Positions 1-6,688 of a stretch of DNA of 9,342 nt are shown here, piece by piece. Source of the stretch: Chromatiales bacterium (GTDB lineage: Bacteria > Pseudomonadota > Gammaproteobacteria > SZUA-152); assembly GCA_026999335.1 (NCBI GenBank), contig JALTPW010000667.1:1-9342 (forward strand), given 5' to 3'. A program made the position numbers and the translations under genes. Below the pieces are notes generated by a model. It made no database searches. It saw only the letters and a program-made list of their open reading frames with translations, and was not told where the DNA came from. Position 1 is the stretch's first letter. Each line of letters begins with the position of its first letter.

Positions 1-330
1 AGCCTCGATTCACGCCGTAAAATCACCGTGGAATATGTCATGCTCGATGGCGTTAACGACACGAATCAACATGCCCGCGAGCTGGTCAAGGTGCTGCAAG
101 GCGTGCCGGCCAAGGTCAATCTGATCCCCTTCAATCCCTTTCCCGGGACGCAGTACCGGCGTTCCACGCCGGAACGCATCGATTGCTTTCGCGATATCCT
201 GCAAAAAGGCGGACTGATCACGATCACCCGCAAGACGCGCGGCGATGATATCGATGCCGCCTGTGGGCAGTTGGTGGGCAAGGTGATGGATCGCAGCAAG
301 CGGAATCTGCCTCGGGAGGCGATGGGCTGA
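1..330 (+). CDS. rlmN: RlmN, dual-specificity 23S rRNA/tRNA adenine-C2 methyltransferase (3' part only)
   Basis: The reading frame is open from base 1, so the 5' part of the gene lies outside the window; 109 codons and a TGA remain. The segment carries the RlmN C-terminal hallmarks: EYVMLDGVND, the NLIPFNPFPG segment, and RKTRGDDIDAACGQL close to the end. RlmN is a radical SAM enzyme that methylates C2 of A2503 in 23S rRNA and of A37 in some tRNAs. The cysteine in DIDAACGQL (codon at 262-264) corresponds to the conserved C-terminal cysteine that is methylated and forms the covalent RNA intermediate. The CxxxCxxC iron-sulfur motif would lie upstream and is not visible. The C-terminus extends a few residues beyond the VMDRSKR segment, as is usual. 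pilW follows after 2 bases, as in the conserved gammaproteobacterial cluster. Confidence 0.97.
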   Translation, partial: SLDSRRKITVEYVMLDGVNDTNQHARELVKVLQGVPAKVNLIPFNPFPGTQYRRSTPERIDCFRDILQKGGLITITRKTRGDDIDAACGQLVGKVMDRSKRNLPREAMG

Positions 331-332
331 TT

Positions 333-1088
333 ATGTTGCTTCGCTCGCTTGGCGTGTTTGTCCTGAGTCTTTTCCTTGTCGCTTGCGGTGGCGGCGTGAA
401 AGAAGAAATCGACACACAGAAACTCGCTGAGACCAACCTGCACCTCGCCATTGGTTATCTGGAGCAGGGCCGCACCGAAGCCTCTCTGGAAAAATTGCAG
501 AAGGCGCTGAAGATGGCGCCTGACTATGCACCGGCACACGGCGCCATTGCCCTGGTCTACCAACGCCTGGGTGAGTTCGATCAGGCCGATGAGCATTTTC
601 AGCGTGCCCTGTCATTGCAACCGATGGATGGCCGCACACACAATAATTATGCGGTGATGCTCTGTCAGGCACGCAAGTTCGACCAGGCGGAAAAACATTT
701 TCTGACGGCCCTGGAAAGCCGCAACTACCAGACACCGGCAAGTGCCTTCGAGAATCTTGGTGTCTGCGCGATGCAAAAATCCGATATCAAGAAGGCCGAA
801 AAATATCTGCGTCGGGCACTGCAAATCGATCCGCTTTTGCCGGTTGCGTTGTTGCGGATGGCGCAGATCAGTCTGGACAACCGGCGCTTCATGAGCGGCC
901 GTGCCTACCTGCAGCGTTATCAGGCGGTGGCGCCGGATACCGCCGGCAGTTTGTGGCTGGGCATACAGATCGAGACGCAACTGGGCGATGCAGCGGCCGT
1001 GCACGAGTACGCCAACCAGCTGAGCCGGCATTTTCCCGATTCCGATGAAATGGGCCTGTTGCTCGATATGGAAGCACGGCAGCGATGA
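333..1088 (+). CDS. pilW: PilW/PilF, type IV pilus biogenesis/stability lipoprotein with TPR repeats
   Basis: This 251-residue protein opens with a lipoprotein signal: hydrophobic stretch at residues 6-17, lipobox LVAC, lipidated Cys18. The rest is almost all tetratricopeptide repeats: about six units at roughly 31-64, 66-98, 102-134, 138-169, 171-202 and a weaker 204-236, with typical spacing such as Y-R-G-F-A-F-AL-P. Length and repeat number fit PilF of Pseudomonas (PilW of Neisseria), the pilotin that delivers the PilQ secretin to the outer membrane and promotes its multimerisation. Its position between rlmN and rodZ is the family's standard location. The ATG lies 2 bases after the rlmN stop, with GGGAGG at 314-319 as a somewhat distant ribosome site. 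The stop overlaps the rodZ start as ATGA, implying translational coupling. Function is inferred from family and context; no other pilus genes are in view. Confidence 0.93.
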   Translation: MLLRSLGVFVLSLFLVACGGGVKEEIDTQKLAETNLHLAIGYLEQGRTEASLEKLQKALKMAPDYAPAHGAIALVYQRLGEFDQADEHFQRALSLQPMDGRTHNNYAVMLCQARKFDQAEKHFLTALESRNYQTPASAFENLGVCAMQKSDIKKAEKYLRRALQIDPLLPVALLRMAQISLDNRRFMSGRAYLQRYQAVAPDTAGSLWLGIQIETQLGDAAAVHEYANQLSRHFPDSDEMGLLLDMEARQR

Positions 1089-2143
1089 GTACGCCCGGGC
1101 AGATCGAGATAGAGGCCGGGACGACGGCGGTGCCCGGGGAACGTCTACGTCTGGCGAGAGAAGCCCTGAAATTGAGCCAGCAGGATGTGGCTGAACGGAT
1201 GCGCATCAGTGTTGACAAGGTGGCGGCGCTGGAAAGTGACGAGATTGCCAGGGTGGGTGCGCCAGTATTTGCGGTGGGCTATATCCGTGCCTATGCGCGG
1301 ATCGTCAGCTTGTCGGCGGATGAACTGATTCCGGAATTTACCGGCCTGGAGCATCTTGGCACACGTTCGGCAATGCTGTTGTCCACTGCGGGTGATGGTG
1401 ATTTGACGCGACCCGGTAGCAGCCGCCCTGTGGCTTTTTCCCGGGGGAATGGCAGACGCCGGGGACGCCCCCTGCGCATGATCGGTTTGCTGTTGCTGGT
1501 TCTGGTCAGCGTGGCCGTGGTGCTGTGGATGGTAAAGAGTGGAAACCTGCCGCTGGCAGAAGCACCACGAGAGAGGATGACGTCTAAGCCGTTGCCACAG
1601 CAACCGCTGTCAGAGCAATTCGTGCCAGAGCAACTCGCACCAGAGAAATCTGTGCCGGAAGAGCCCGTGCCACAGCCAGCCTTGCCGGAACTTTCCGCAG
1701 AGCCCGCGGAGGAAAAAAGCGTCGCTGCCGGAGGGCGGGTGCTGGCTATCCCTGATCTGGATATGCCGGCGTCGATCCCGGAACCGATTGCCATCGATGA
1801 AGGTTTTTCGCTCGGGCTGGATGTTCGGCCTGTTTCATCTGCGGACGAACAGGCCACTGCCGAAGACGCGGTGGTCGTCGACAGCGAGAATGAGTTGCGC
1901 CTGCATTTCCAGGCGGATTCCTGGGTTGAGATACATGACGCCCGTGATGAACGCCTGATCCACCAACTGGCGCGTGCAGGACAGACTCATACTCTGCACG
2001 GCGTGGCGCCTTTTGCCGTGGTGTTGGGCTATGTTCCCGGGGTCAGCCTTTTACTGGACGGCGAGGCGGTGGATCTAGGCAAATACCAGGGCCGGCGTCT
2101 GGCGCGTTTTGCCGTGGGTGGTGCAATGGATAACGAGAATTAG
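1085..2143 (+). CDS. rodZ: RodZ, MreB-associated cell-shape membrane protein
   Basis: This 352-residue protein has the full RodZ layout. A cytoplasmic helix-turn-helix domain lies at about 17-85 (LRLAREALKLSQQDVAERMR onward, with the YIRAYAR segment). A basic stretch GRRRGRPLR at 123-131 precedes one membrane helix at about 132-150, giving an N-in topology. A Pro/Glu-rich periplasmic linker with repeated VPEQ/APEK/VPEE units spans about 168-210. The C-terminal DUF4115 beta domain is at about 270-345 (LRLHFQADSWVEIHDARDERL ... LLLDGEAVDLG). RodZ links cytoplasmic MreB filaments to the elongation machinery and helps set rod shape. GGAAG at 1070-1074 sits 10 bases before the ATG, which overlaps the pilW stop. 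The linker is low-complexity and probably variable between strains; the two folded domains make the call firm. Confidence 0.94.
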   Translation: MSTPGQIEIEAGTTAVPGERLRLAREALKLSQQDVAERMRISVDKVAALESDEIARVGAPVFAVGYIRAYARIVSLSADELIPEFTGLEHLGTRSAMLLSTAGDGDLTRPGSSRPVAFSRGNGRRRGRPLRMIGLLLLVLVSVAVVLWMVKSGNLPLAEAPRERMTSKPLPQQPLSEQFVPEQLAPEKSVPEEPVPQPALPELSAEPAEEKSVAAGGRVLAIPDLDMPASIPEPIAIDEGFSLGLDVRPVSSADEQATAEDAVVVDSENELRLHFQADSWVEIHDARDERLIHQLARAGQTHTLHGVAPFAVVLGYVPGVSLLLDGEAVDLGKYQGRRLARFAVGGAMDNEN

Positions 2144-2148
2144 TGGCT

Positions 2149-3240
2149 ATGCATAAACCCGAATATCAGACGATTCGACGCCGCAAATCGCGGCAGATCA
2201 TGGTGGGCAATGTGCCGGTGGGTGGCGATGCGCCGGTTTCGGTGCAGAGCATGACCAATACGGAAACCACCGATGTCGATGCCACCGTGGCGCAGATCGA
2301 GGCCCTTGAGCGCGCCGGCGCCGATATGGTGCGTGTTTCCGTGCCCAGCATGGAGGCTGCCGAGGCCTTTGGTGAGATCCGCCGCCGGGTCAATTTGCCC
2401 CTGATCAGTGATATTCATTTCGATTATAAAATCGCCCTGCGTGTCGCCGAGCTGGGTGTGGACTGTCTGCGCATCAATCCCGGCAACATCGGCCGCGAGG
2501 ATCGTGTGCGTGCCGTGGTGAATGCGGCGCGCGACAAGGGTATTCCCATCCGCATTGGCGTCAATGCCGGTTCGCTGGAAAAGGATTTACAAAAAAAATA
2601 CGGTGAACCGACGCCGGAGGCGCTGGTGGAATCCGCCCTGCGTCATATCGACATCCTCGACCGCCTCGATTTTCAGGATTTCAAGATCAGCCTCAAGGCC
2701 TCGGACGTCTTCATGACCGTCGCCGCCTATCGGCAATTGGCGAGCCAGATCGAGCAGCCCCTGCATCTGGGTATTACCGAGGCGGGTGGTGCACGCGCCG
2801 GGGCGGTGAAGTCCGCCATCGGCCTGGGCATGCTGCTGGCCGAGGGTATCGGCGACACCATCCGTGTTTCCCTGGCTGCCGACCCGGTACAGGAAATCAA
2901 AGTCGGTTTTGATATTTTGAAAAGCCTGCATGTGCGTGCCAAGGGCATCAATCTCATTGCCTGTCCCTCCTGCTCGCGGCAGTGCTTTGACGTGGTGAGC
3001 ACCACCAATGCCCTGGACGAACGGCTGGAAGATATTCTCGAACCGCTGAACGTGGCGGTAATCGGCTGTGTGGTCAACGGTCCCGGCGAGGCCCGCGAGG
3101 CCGATATCGGCCTCACGGGCGGCGAACCCAATCTGCTCTACGTGGGTGGCAAGCCGGATCACAAAGTGAGCGATGCAGAGTTGGTCGACGAGCTGGAACG
3201 CGTGGTGCGTGCGGAAGTGGCGCGGCGTCAGGACGGGTAG
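2149..3240 (+). CDS. ispG: IspG, 4-hydroxy-3-methylbut-2-en-1-yl diphosphate synthase (MEP pathway)
   Basis: This 363-residue protein is very similar throughout to IspG (GcpE), the 4Fe-4S enzyme that reductively opens MEcPP to HMBPP in isoprenoid synthesis. Clear family segments are the N-terminal RRRKSRQIMVGNVPVGG, the barrel segments DIHFDYKIAL, CLRINPGNIG, RIGVNAGSLEKDL and LHLGITEAGGA, and the cluster ligands: Cys272 and Cys275 in ACPSCSRQ, Cys307 in IGCVVNGPGE and Glu314. A further cysteine, Cys279, lies just after the first pair. ATG 2149 is chosen because its N-terminus lines up with E. coli IspG. An in-frame GTG at 2143 that shares its first base with the rodZ stop would add two residues; GAG at 2135-2137 lies 5 bases before the GTG and 11 before the ATG, so it does not settle the start. 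Placement after rodZ is conserved. Confidence 0.96.
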   Translation: MHKPEYQTIRRRKSRQIMVGNVPVGGDAPVSVQSMTNTETTDVDATVAQIEALERAGADMVRVSVPSMEAAEAFGEIRRRVNLPLISDIHFDYKIALRVAELGVDCLRINPGNIGREDRVRAVVNAARDKGIPIRIGVNAGSLEKDLQKKYGEPTPEALVESALRHIDILDRLDFQDFKISLKASDVFMTVAAYRQLASQIEQPLHLGITEAGGARAGAVKSAIGLGMLLAEGIGDTIRVSLAADPVQEIKVGFDILKSLHVRAKGINLIACPSCSRQCFDVVSTTNALDERLEDILEPLNVAVIGCVVNGPGEAREADIGLTGGEPNLLYVGGKPDHKVSDAELVDELERVVRAEVARRQDG

Positions 3241-3246
3241 AAAACC

Positions 3247-3433
3247 GTTTGCCACAGAGATGCCGGGGGCACAGAGAAAATACAAGTTGTTGGTCATTCC
3301 GGGCGAAGCGTAGCGCAGACCCGGAATCCAGTGGCTCGATTCAAGCGCAGGTCTGGATTCCGGCATATGCCGGAATAGACGAGACATGCATTAAAATGCT
3401 TTTCTCCGTGGCCTCTGTGCCTCTGTGGCAAAC
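3247..3433. repeat. Outer inverted repeat flanking a nested palindromic element (ispG-hisS gap)
   Basis: Two 34-base arms, 3247-3280 and 3400-3433, are reverse complements at 27 of 34 positions; the outermost 13 bases (GTTTGCCACAGAG against CTCTGTGGCAAAC) match perfectly. The right arm is made of near-tandem CTCTGTGGC/CTCTGTGCC-type units. I recall similar GCCACAGAGGCACAGAG-type sequences as dispersed intergenic repeats in many bacterial genomes, but cannot check that here. The arms enclose 119 bases that hold a second, different inverted repeat. The whole structure fills most of the 231-base gap between ispG and hisS. No transposase is present, so any mobility would have to be supplied from elsewhere. 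Confidence 0.85.
3293..3380. repeat. Inner REP/MITE-like palindromic element (ATTCCGG type)
   Basis: An 88-base element lies inside the outer repeat. Its ends, GTCATTCCGG at the left and CCGGAATAGAC at the right, are inverted copies apart from a one-base indel. Its inner sides CCGGAATCCAG (3321-3331) and CTGGATTCCGG (3353-3363) are a perfect 11-bp inverted pair. Each half can also fold alone: ATTCCGGG (3296-3303) pairs with CCCGGAAT (3320-3327), and the right half contains a perfect 20-bp palindrome at 3357-3376. GTCATTCCGG...CCGGAATCCAG is the pattern of widely dispersed bacterial palindromic repeats. It would be transcribed within the ispG-hisS message, where it could form a strong RNA hairpin. 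Confidence 0.83.
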
Positions 3434-3459
3434 CTAAAAGTTAAAAACGAATAAAGACT

Positions 3460-3462
3460 GGA
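3460..3462 (+). promoter_or_regulatory. Ribosome-binding core supporting the TTG start of hisS
   Basis: GGA in the context ACTGGAATC ends 9 bases before TTG 3472, normal spacing, but 18 bases before the next in-frame ATG at 3481. The site is short and weak. Together with the fit of the resulting N-terminus to E. coli HisS, it favours the TTG start. Confidence 0.5.
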
Positions 3463-3471
3463 ATCACAACC

Positions 3472-4761
3472 TTGGCAAACATGATTCAGGCCGTGCGCGG
3501 GATGAACGACATCCTGCCCGGTGACACCCCTTACTGGCAACGGCTCGAGGCGGAAATACGCGGCGTGCTGGCACAGTATGGCTACCGGGAGATCCGTTTC
3601 CCCATCGTCGAAAAGACCGAGCTGTTCAAGCGCTCCATCGGCGAGGTCACGGATATCGTCGAAAAAGAAATGTATACCTTCGAGGATCGCAACGGCGATA
3701 GCCTGACCCTGCGCCCGGAAGGTACCGCCTGCTGTGTGCGTGCCGGTATCCAACACAGCCTGCTGAGCAACCAGCAGGTGCAGCGCCTATGGTACATGGG
3801 CCCCATGTTCCGTCACGAACGGCCACAAAAAGGCCGCTATCGCCAATTCCATCAGGTGGGCGTGGAGACCTTTGGCATGAGCGGGCCGGATCTGGACGCC
3901 GAGCTGATTCTGATGAGTGCGCGACTGTGGCAACGCCTGGGGCTGGACGGGTTGGTGTTGCAGATCAATTCTCTCGGTACGGCTGAGGCGCGTGCCGTGT
4001 ATCGTGAAAAACTGGTGGCCTATCTCAACCAGCACCGCGAGCAGTTGGACGCCGACAGCCTGCGGCGGCTGGAGAGCAATCCGTTGCGCATTCTGGACAG
4101 CAAAAATCCGCAAATGCGCGCACTGGTGGCGGCCGCTCCCAAGCTGTCGGAATACCTGGACGACGAATCGCGTGAGCATTTTGCTACCCTGTGTGGTCTA
4201 CTCGATGCGGCGGGCCTGAGGTATACCATCAATCCTTGTCTGGTGCGCGGGCTGGATTATTATTCACGCACCGTGTTTGAGTGGGTCACGGATCGTTTGG
4301 GCGCGCAGGGCACCGTGTGTGCCGGTGGTCGTTTTGACGTGCTGGTGGAGCAATTGGGTGGCAAGCCGGCGCCGGCGGCGGGTTTTGCCATCGGCCTGGA
4401 GCGCCTGCTGGCATTGGTGCGCGATCAACTGCAGCCGCAATATCTGCCACATGCTTATCTGGTATTGGTGGGTCAGGCGGCGCAGGCCCAGGGCCTGGTT
4501 CTGGCGGAAAGGCTGCGTGATGCGCAGCCCGGTCTGCGTCTTGTCACTCACTGTGGCGGTGGCAGCTTCAAGAGCCAGTTCAAGCGCGCCGACAAGAGTG
4601 GCGCGCAGGTGGCCCTGGTGCTGGGTGAGAATGAAGTGGCGCAGGGCACCGTGGGCCTGAAATATCTGCGCGAAAACCGTGAGCAGGAAATCGTATCGCA
4701 GGGGGTATTGGCAGAGCACCTGATGGGCGCACTGACATCATCAAGCATTGCCGGGAAGTGA
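3472..4761 (+). CDS. hisS: HisS, histidyl-tRNA synthetase (class II)
   Basis: This 429-residue protein (E. coli 424) charges tRNA-His with histidine in the cytoplasm. The N-terminus MANMIQAVRGMND closely matches E. coli MAKNIQAIRGMND, which supports the rare TTG start at 3472 rather than ATG 3481. Class II motif 2 is at about 113-131 (FRHERPQKGRYRQFHQ). The histidine-binding motif RGLDYYSRTVFEW is at 259-271 and motif 3 (AAGFAIGLERL) at 302-312. The anticodon-binding domain covers about 327-424, including HCGGGSFKSQFKRADKSGA. The second HisRS signature, usually GGRYDxL, reads GGRFDVL at 285-291, a mild substitution. The gene is separated from ispG by nested repeats and from yfgM by 56 bases. 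It is probably read through from upstream, although a separate promoter cannot be excluded. Confidence 0.97.
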   Translation: MANMIQAVRGMNDILPGDTPYWQRLEAEIRGVLAQYGYREIRFPIVEKTELFKRSIGEVTDIVEKEMYTFEDRNGDSLTLRPEGTACCVRAGIQHSLLSNQQVQRLWYMGPMFRHERPQKGRYRQFHQVGVETFGMSGPDLDAELILMSARLWQRLGLDGLVLQINSLGTAEARAVYREKLVAYLNQHREQLDADSLRRLESNPLRILDSKNPQMRALVAAAPKLSEYLDDESREHFATLCGLLDAAGLRYTINPCLVRGLDYYSRTVFEWVTDRLGAQGTVCAGGRFDVLVEQLGGKPAPAAGFAIGLERLLALVRDQLQPQYLPHAYLVLVGQAAQAQGLVLAERLRDAQPGLRLVTHCGGGSFKSQFKRADKSGAQVALVLGENEVAQGTVGLKYLRENREQEIVSQGVLAEHLMGALTSSSIAGK

Positions 4762-4817
4762 AAATTTTCCGACGGAATTGAAATCGTAAAACTTGAGAAG
4801 ATAGCTGGAGACGCACA

Positions 4818-5471
4818 GTGGAAGTTTATAGAACTGAGGAAGAGCAGGTAGAAGCCATCAAAAAATGGTGGCGTGAAAACAGGCTGTCGGTTATTGGCGG
4901 CATTATTATCGGTATCGCCGTACTATGGGGCGGGCGTACCTGGATGGCCGGACAAGATGCCCATGCCGTAGCCGCCTCGAATGTCTATCAGATGATGATG
5001 GCAAAATTGTCCCGAGGTTCGCTGGAAGAGGCGGCGGCGGATGGTTCGGCCTTGCTGGGACAGTTTTCCGATACGCCTTACGCGGCCCTGGCCTCGCTGG
5101 CGCTGGCGAAGATCAAGCTTGAGCAGGGTGACATGGCCGCAGCCAGTTCGCACCTCAACTGGGCCTTGAGCAATGCCGAGCAGGAAGAAGTAAAAATGGT
5201 GGCGCGCCTGCGTCTGGCGGAATTGCTGTTGGCCGAGGGCGATACGGCGGGCGCGCTGGCCCAGTTGAATGCCGTTACCGCGGTGGACACCTTTGAAGCG
5301 ATCTATGAGCAGCTGAAAGGGGATGTTTACATGGCCGATGGAAAAGCGGATCTGGCTCGCACGGCCTATGTTCGCGCCCTGTCTGTCATGGACCCCACCT
5401 CACCCGGCCGCCGCCTGTTGCAGATGAAGCTTGACGAACTCGGTGGTAGCGGCGAAGAGGGTTTGTCATAA
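4818..5471 (+). CDS. yfgM: YfgM-like inner-membrane protein with periplasmic TPR domain
   Basis: This 217-residue protein (E. coli YfgM 206) starts with the family's conserved MEVYRTEEEQVEAIKKWWREN (E. coli begins MEIYENENDQVEAVKRFF). One membrane helix follows at about 23-39, then a periplasmic helical domain of TPR-like repeats (ALASLALAKIKLEQGDMAAASSHLNWAL, LRLAELLLAEGDTAGALAQL, LKGDVYMADGKADLARTAYVRAL). In E. coli YfgM binds the SecYEG translocon and the chaperone PpiD, and it has also been tied to RcsB control. Placement directly before bamB fits a role in envelope protein traffic. The start is GTG 4818; GGAG at 4807-4810 is 7 bases upstream and no ATG in the region fits the family N-terminus better. 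bamB begins 2 bases after the stop. Confidence 0.93.
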   Translation: MEVYRTEEEQVEAIKKWWRENRLSVIGGIIIGIAVLWGGRTWMAGQDAHAVAASNVYQMMMAKLSRGSLEEAAADGSALLGQFSDTPYAALASLALAKIKLEQGDMAAASSHLNWALSNAEQEEVKMVARLRLAELLLAEGDTAGALAQLNAVTAVDTFEAIYEQLKGDVYMADGKADLARTAYVRALSVMDPTSPGRRLLQMKLDELGGSGEEGLS

Positions 5472-5473
5472 CA

Positions 5474-6688
5474 ATGCGGGTTTTTTTGCTTCTGCTGCTG
5501 GCCATTGGGCTGTCGGGCTGTGGTGTTTTCAAGAAGGACAGCAGTTTGCTGTTGTCTGATCTGCAACTGGAAGTAAAGCCTGTCTGGGCGATTCAGACCG
5601 GTGAACTGCCGGAAAATGCGAATGTTCAACTGACACCGTTTGTCACCGATGACAGACTTTATGTGGCGAATGTTGCCGGCGGCGTTGTCGCCATGAATAG
5701 CCGCGATGCCGGTTCCTTGTGGACGGTGAATCTGGCTGAACAGCTGACGGGTGGCCCGGCCGTAGGCGGCGGCATGGTGCTGCTCGGTACCATCAAGGCC
5801 GAGCTGGTCGCCCTCGATGCAGAGGACGGTAAGACCCTGTGGCGCAGCAGGATTTGCAGTGAAATGCTGGCGCTGCCGGTGATCACGGATGACAAGATTC
5901 TGTTGCAGTGTATCGATGGTTATGTGATGGCGCTGAATCGTAGCGACGGCCAGCGCATCTGGAGTTATCGGCGTCCGCCGCCGACCCTGACCCTGCGCGG
6001 CACGGCCTCACCGCTGGTCGTGGGGGAACGGGTGATTGCCGGTTTTGCCGACGGTGTGCTGGTGTCGCTGAGTCTGGCCAAGGGTGAACTGGAATGGGAG
6101 GCCACCATCGCCGTACCGCGTGGGCGCAATGATCTGGAACGCATGGTCGATATCGATGGCCGGCTACAGGCTGCGGACGGTGTTATTTATGTGAGCAGTT
6201 ATCAGGGGCGCGTGGCGGCCGTCAGTAGCGAAAACGGACGTTTTTTGTGGACGCGCGAAATGTCCTCTTATTCCGGTGTTGTGCTGGGTGACAGCCAGCT
6301 GTTCCTCAGTGACGATCCGGGACGGATATGGGCGCTGGATCGTCGCACCGGCGCCACGTTGTGGCGGCAGGATCAGTTTTCCGGCCAGCGCGTCAGCGCA
6401 CCGGCGGTGATGGGGCGCGCCGTGGTGGTGGCGGATGATCAGGGCGATATACACTGGCTTGATAGCCGCGATGGTCAAATCCTCGCCGGGCAGAACATCA
6501 CCGAGGCCTGGCACTATTTTCATTATCCGTGGGAAGACGAAGAAGGTGATCAGAAAAAACCGGATCATGCGGTGACGACCTATCCGGTGGTCACCGGTGA
6601 GCGTCTCTATGTGCGCGACAATACCGGCGCCCTGGTAGCTTTCCGCATGCACGTGACCACAGACATAACAGAAAGCAGCGATCAATGA
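5474..6688 (+). CDS. bamB: BamB, outer-membrane protein assembly lipoprotein (beta-propeller)
   Basis: This 404-residue lipoprotein has a leader MRVFLLLLLAIGLSG ending in lipobox LSGC with Cys16 as the lipidation site. The mature part consists of PQQ-type propeller repeats, seen as recurring AxDxxxGxxxW blades: VVAMNSRDAGSLW, LVALDAEDGKTLW, VMALNRSDGQRIW, LVSLSLAKGELEW, VAAVSSENGRFLW and IWALDRRTGATLW. The ERMVDIDGRLQAADGVIYV segment is typical of BamB, which supports BamA in inserting beta-barrel proteins into the outer membrane. By eye against E. coli BamB (392 residues), an insertion of about 20 residues rich in aromatic and acidic residues falls near 345-368, before the last blade strand. 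GAGGG at 5457-5461 is a rather distant ribosome site (12 bases). The stop overlaps the der start as ATGA. Confidence 0.94.
   Translation: MRVFLLLLLAIGLSGCGVFKKDSSLLLSDLQLEVKPVWAIQTGELPENANVQLTPFVTDDRLYVANVAGGVVAMNSRDAGSLWTVNLAEQLTGGPAVGGGMVLLGTIKAELVALDAEDGKTLWRSRICSEMLALPVITDDKILLQCIDGYVMALNRSDGQRIWSYRRPPPTLTLRGTASPLVVGERVIAGFADGVLVSLSLAKGELEWEATIAVPRGRNDLERMVDIDGRLQAADGVIYVSSYQGRVAAVSSENGRFLWTREMSSYSGVVLGDSQLFLSDDPGRIWALDRRTGATLWRQDQFSGQRVSAPAVMGRAVVVADDQGDIHWLDSRDGQILAGQNITEAWHYFHYPWEDEEGDQKKPDHAVTTYPVVTGERLYVRDNTGALVAFRMHVTTDITESSDQ

Noticed and set aside
66..596. Long minus-strand frame across rlmN and pilW
   Set aside because: It is opposite two well-identified genes and shows no recognisable domain; a coding-strand shadow.
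1642..1710. Repetitive CCAGAGCAA/CCAGAGAAA-like sequence in rodZ as a DNA repeat array
   Set aside because: It encodes the Pro/Glu-rich periplasmic linker expected in RodZ and is too degenerate for a tandem or CRISPR array.
3249..3437. Short plus-strand open frame of 62 codons between ispG and hisS
   Set aside because: It lies wholly across the nested inverted repeats, has no ribosome site, and its translation only reflects repeat sequence.
4764..4780. Imperfect palindrome around TTCCGACGGAA between hisS and yfgM as an operator or terminator
   Set aside because: Five-base arms with a one-base centre and no following T-run; too weak to call in a 56-base gap.
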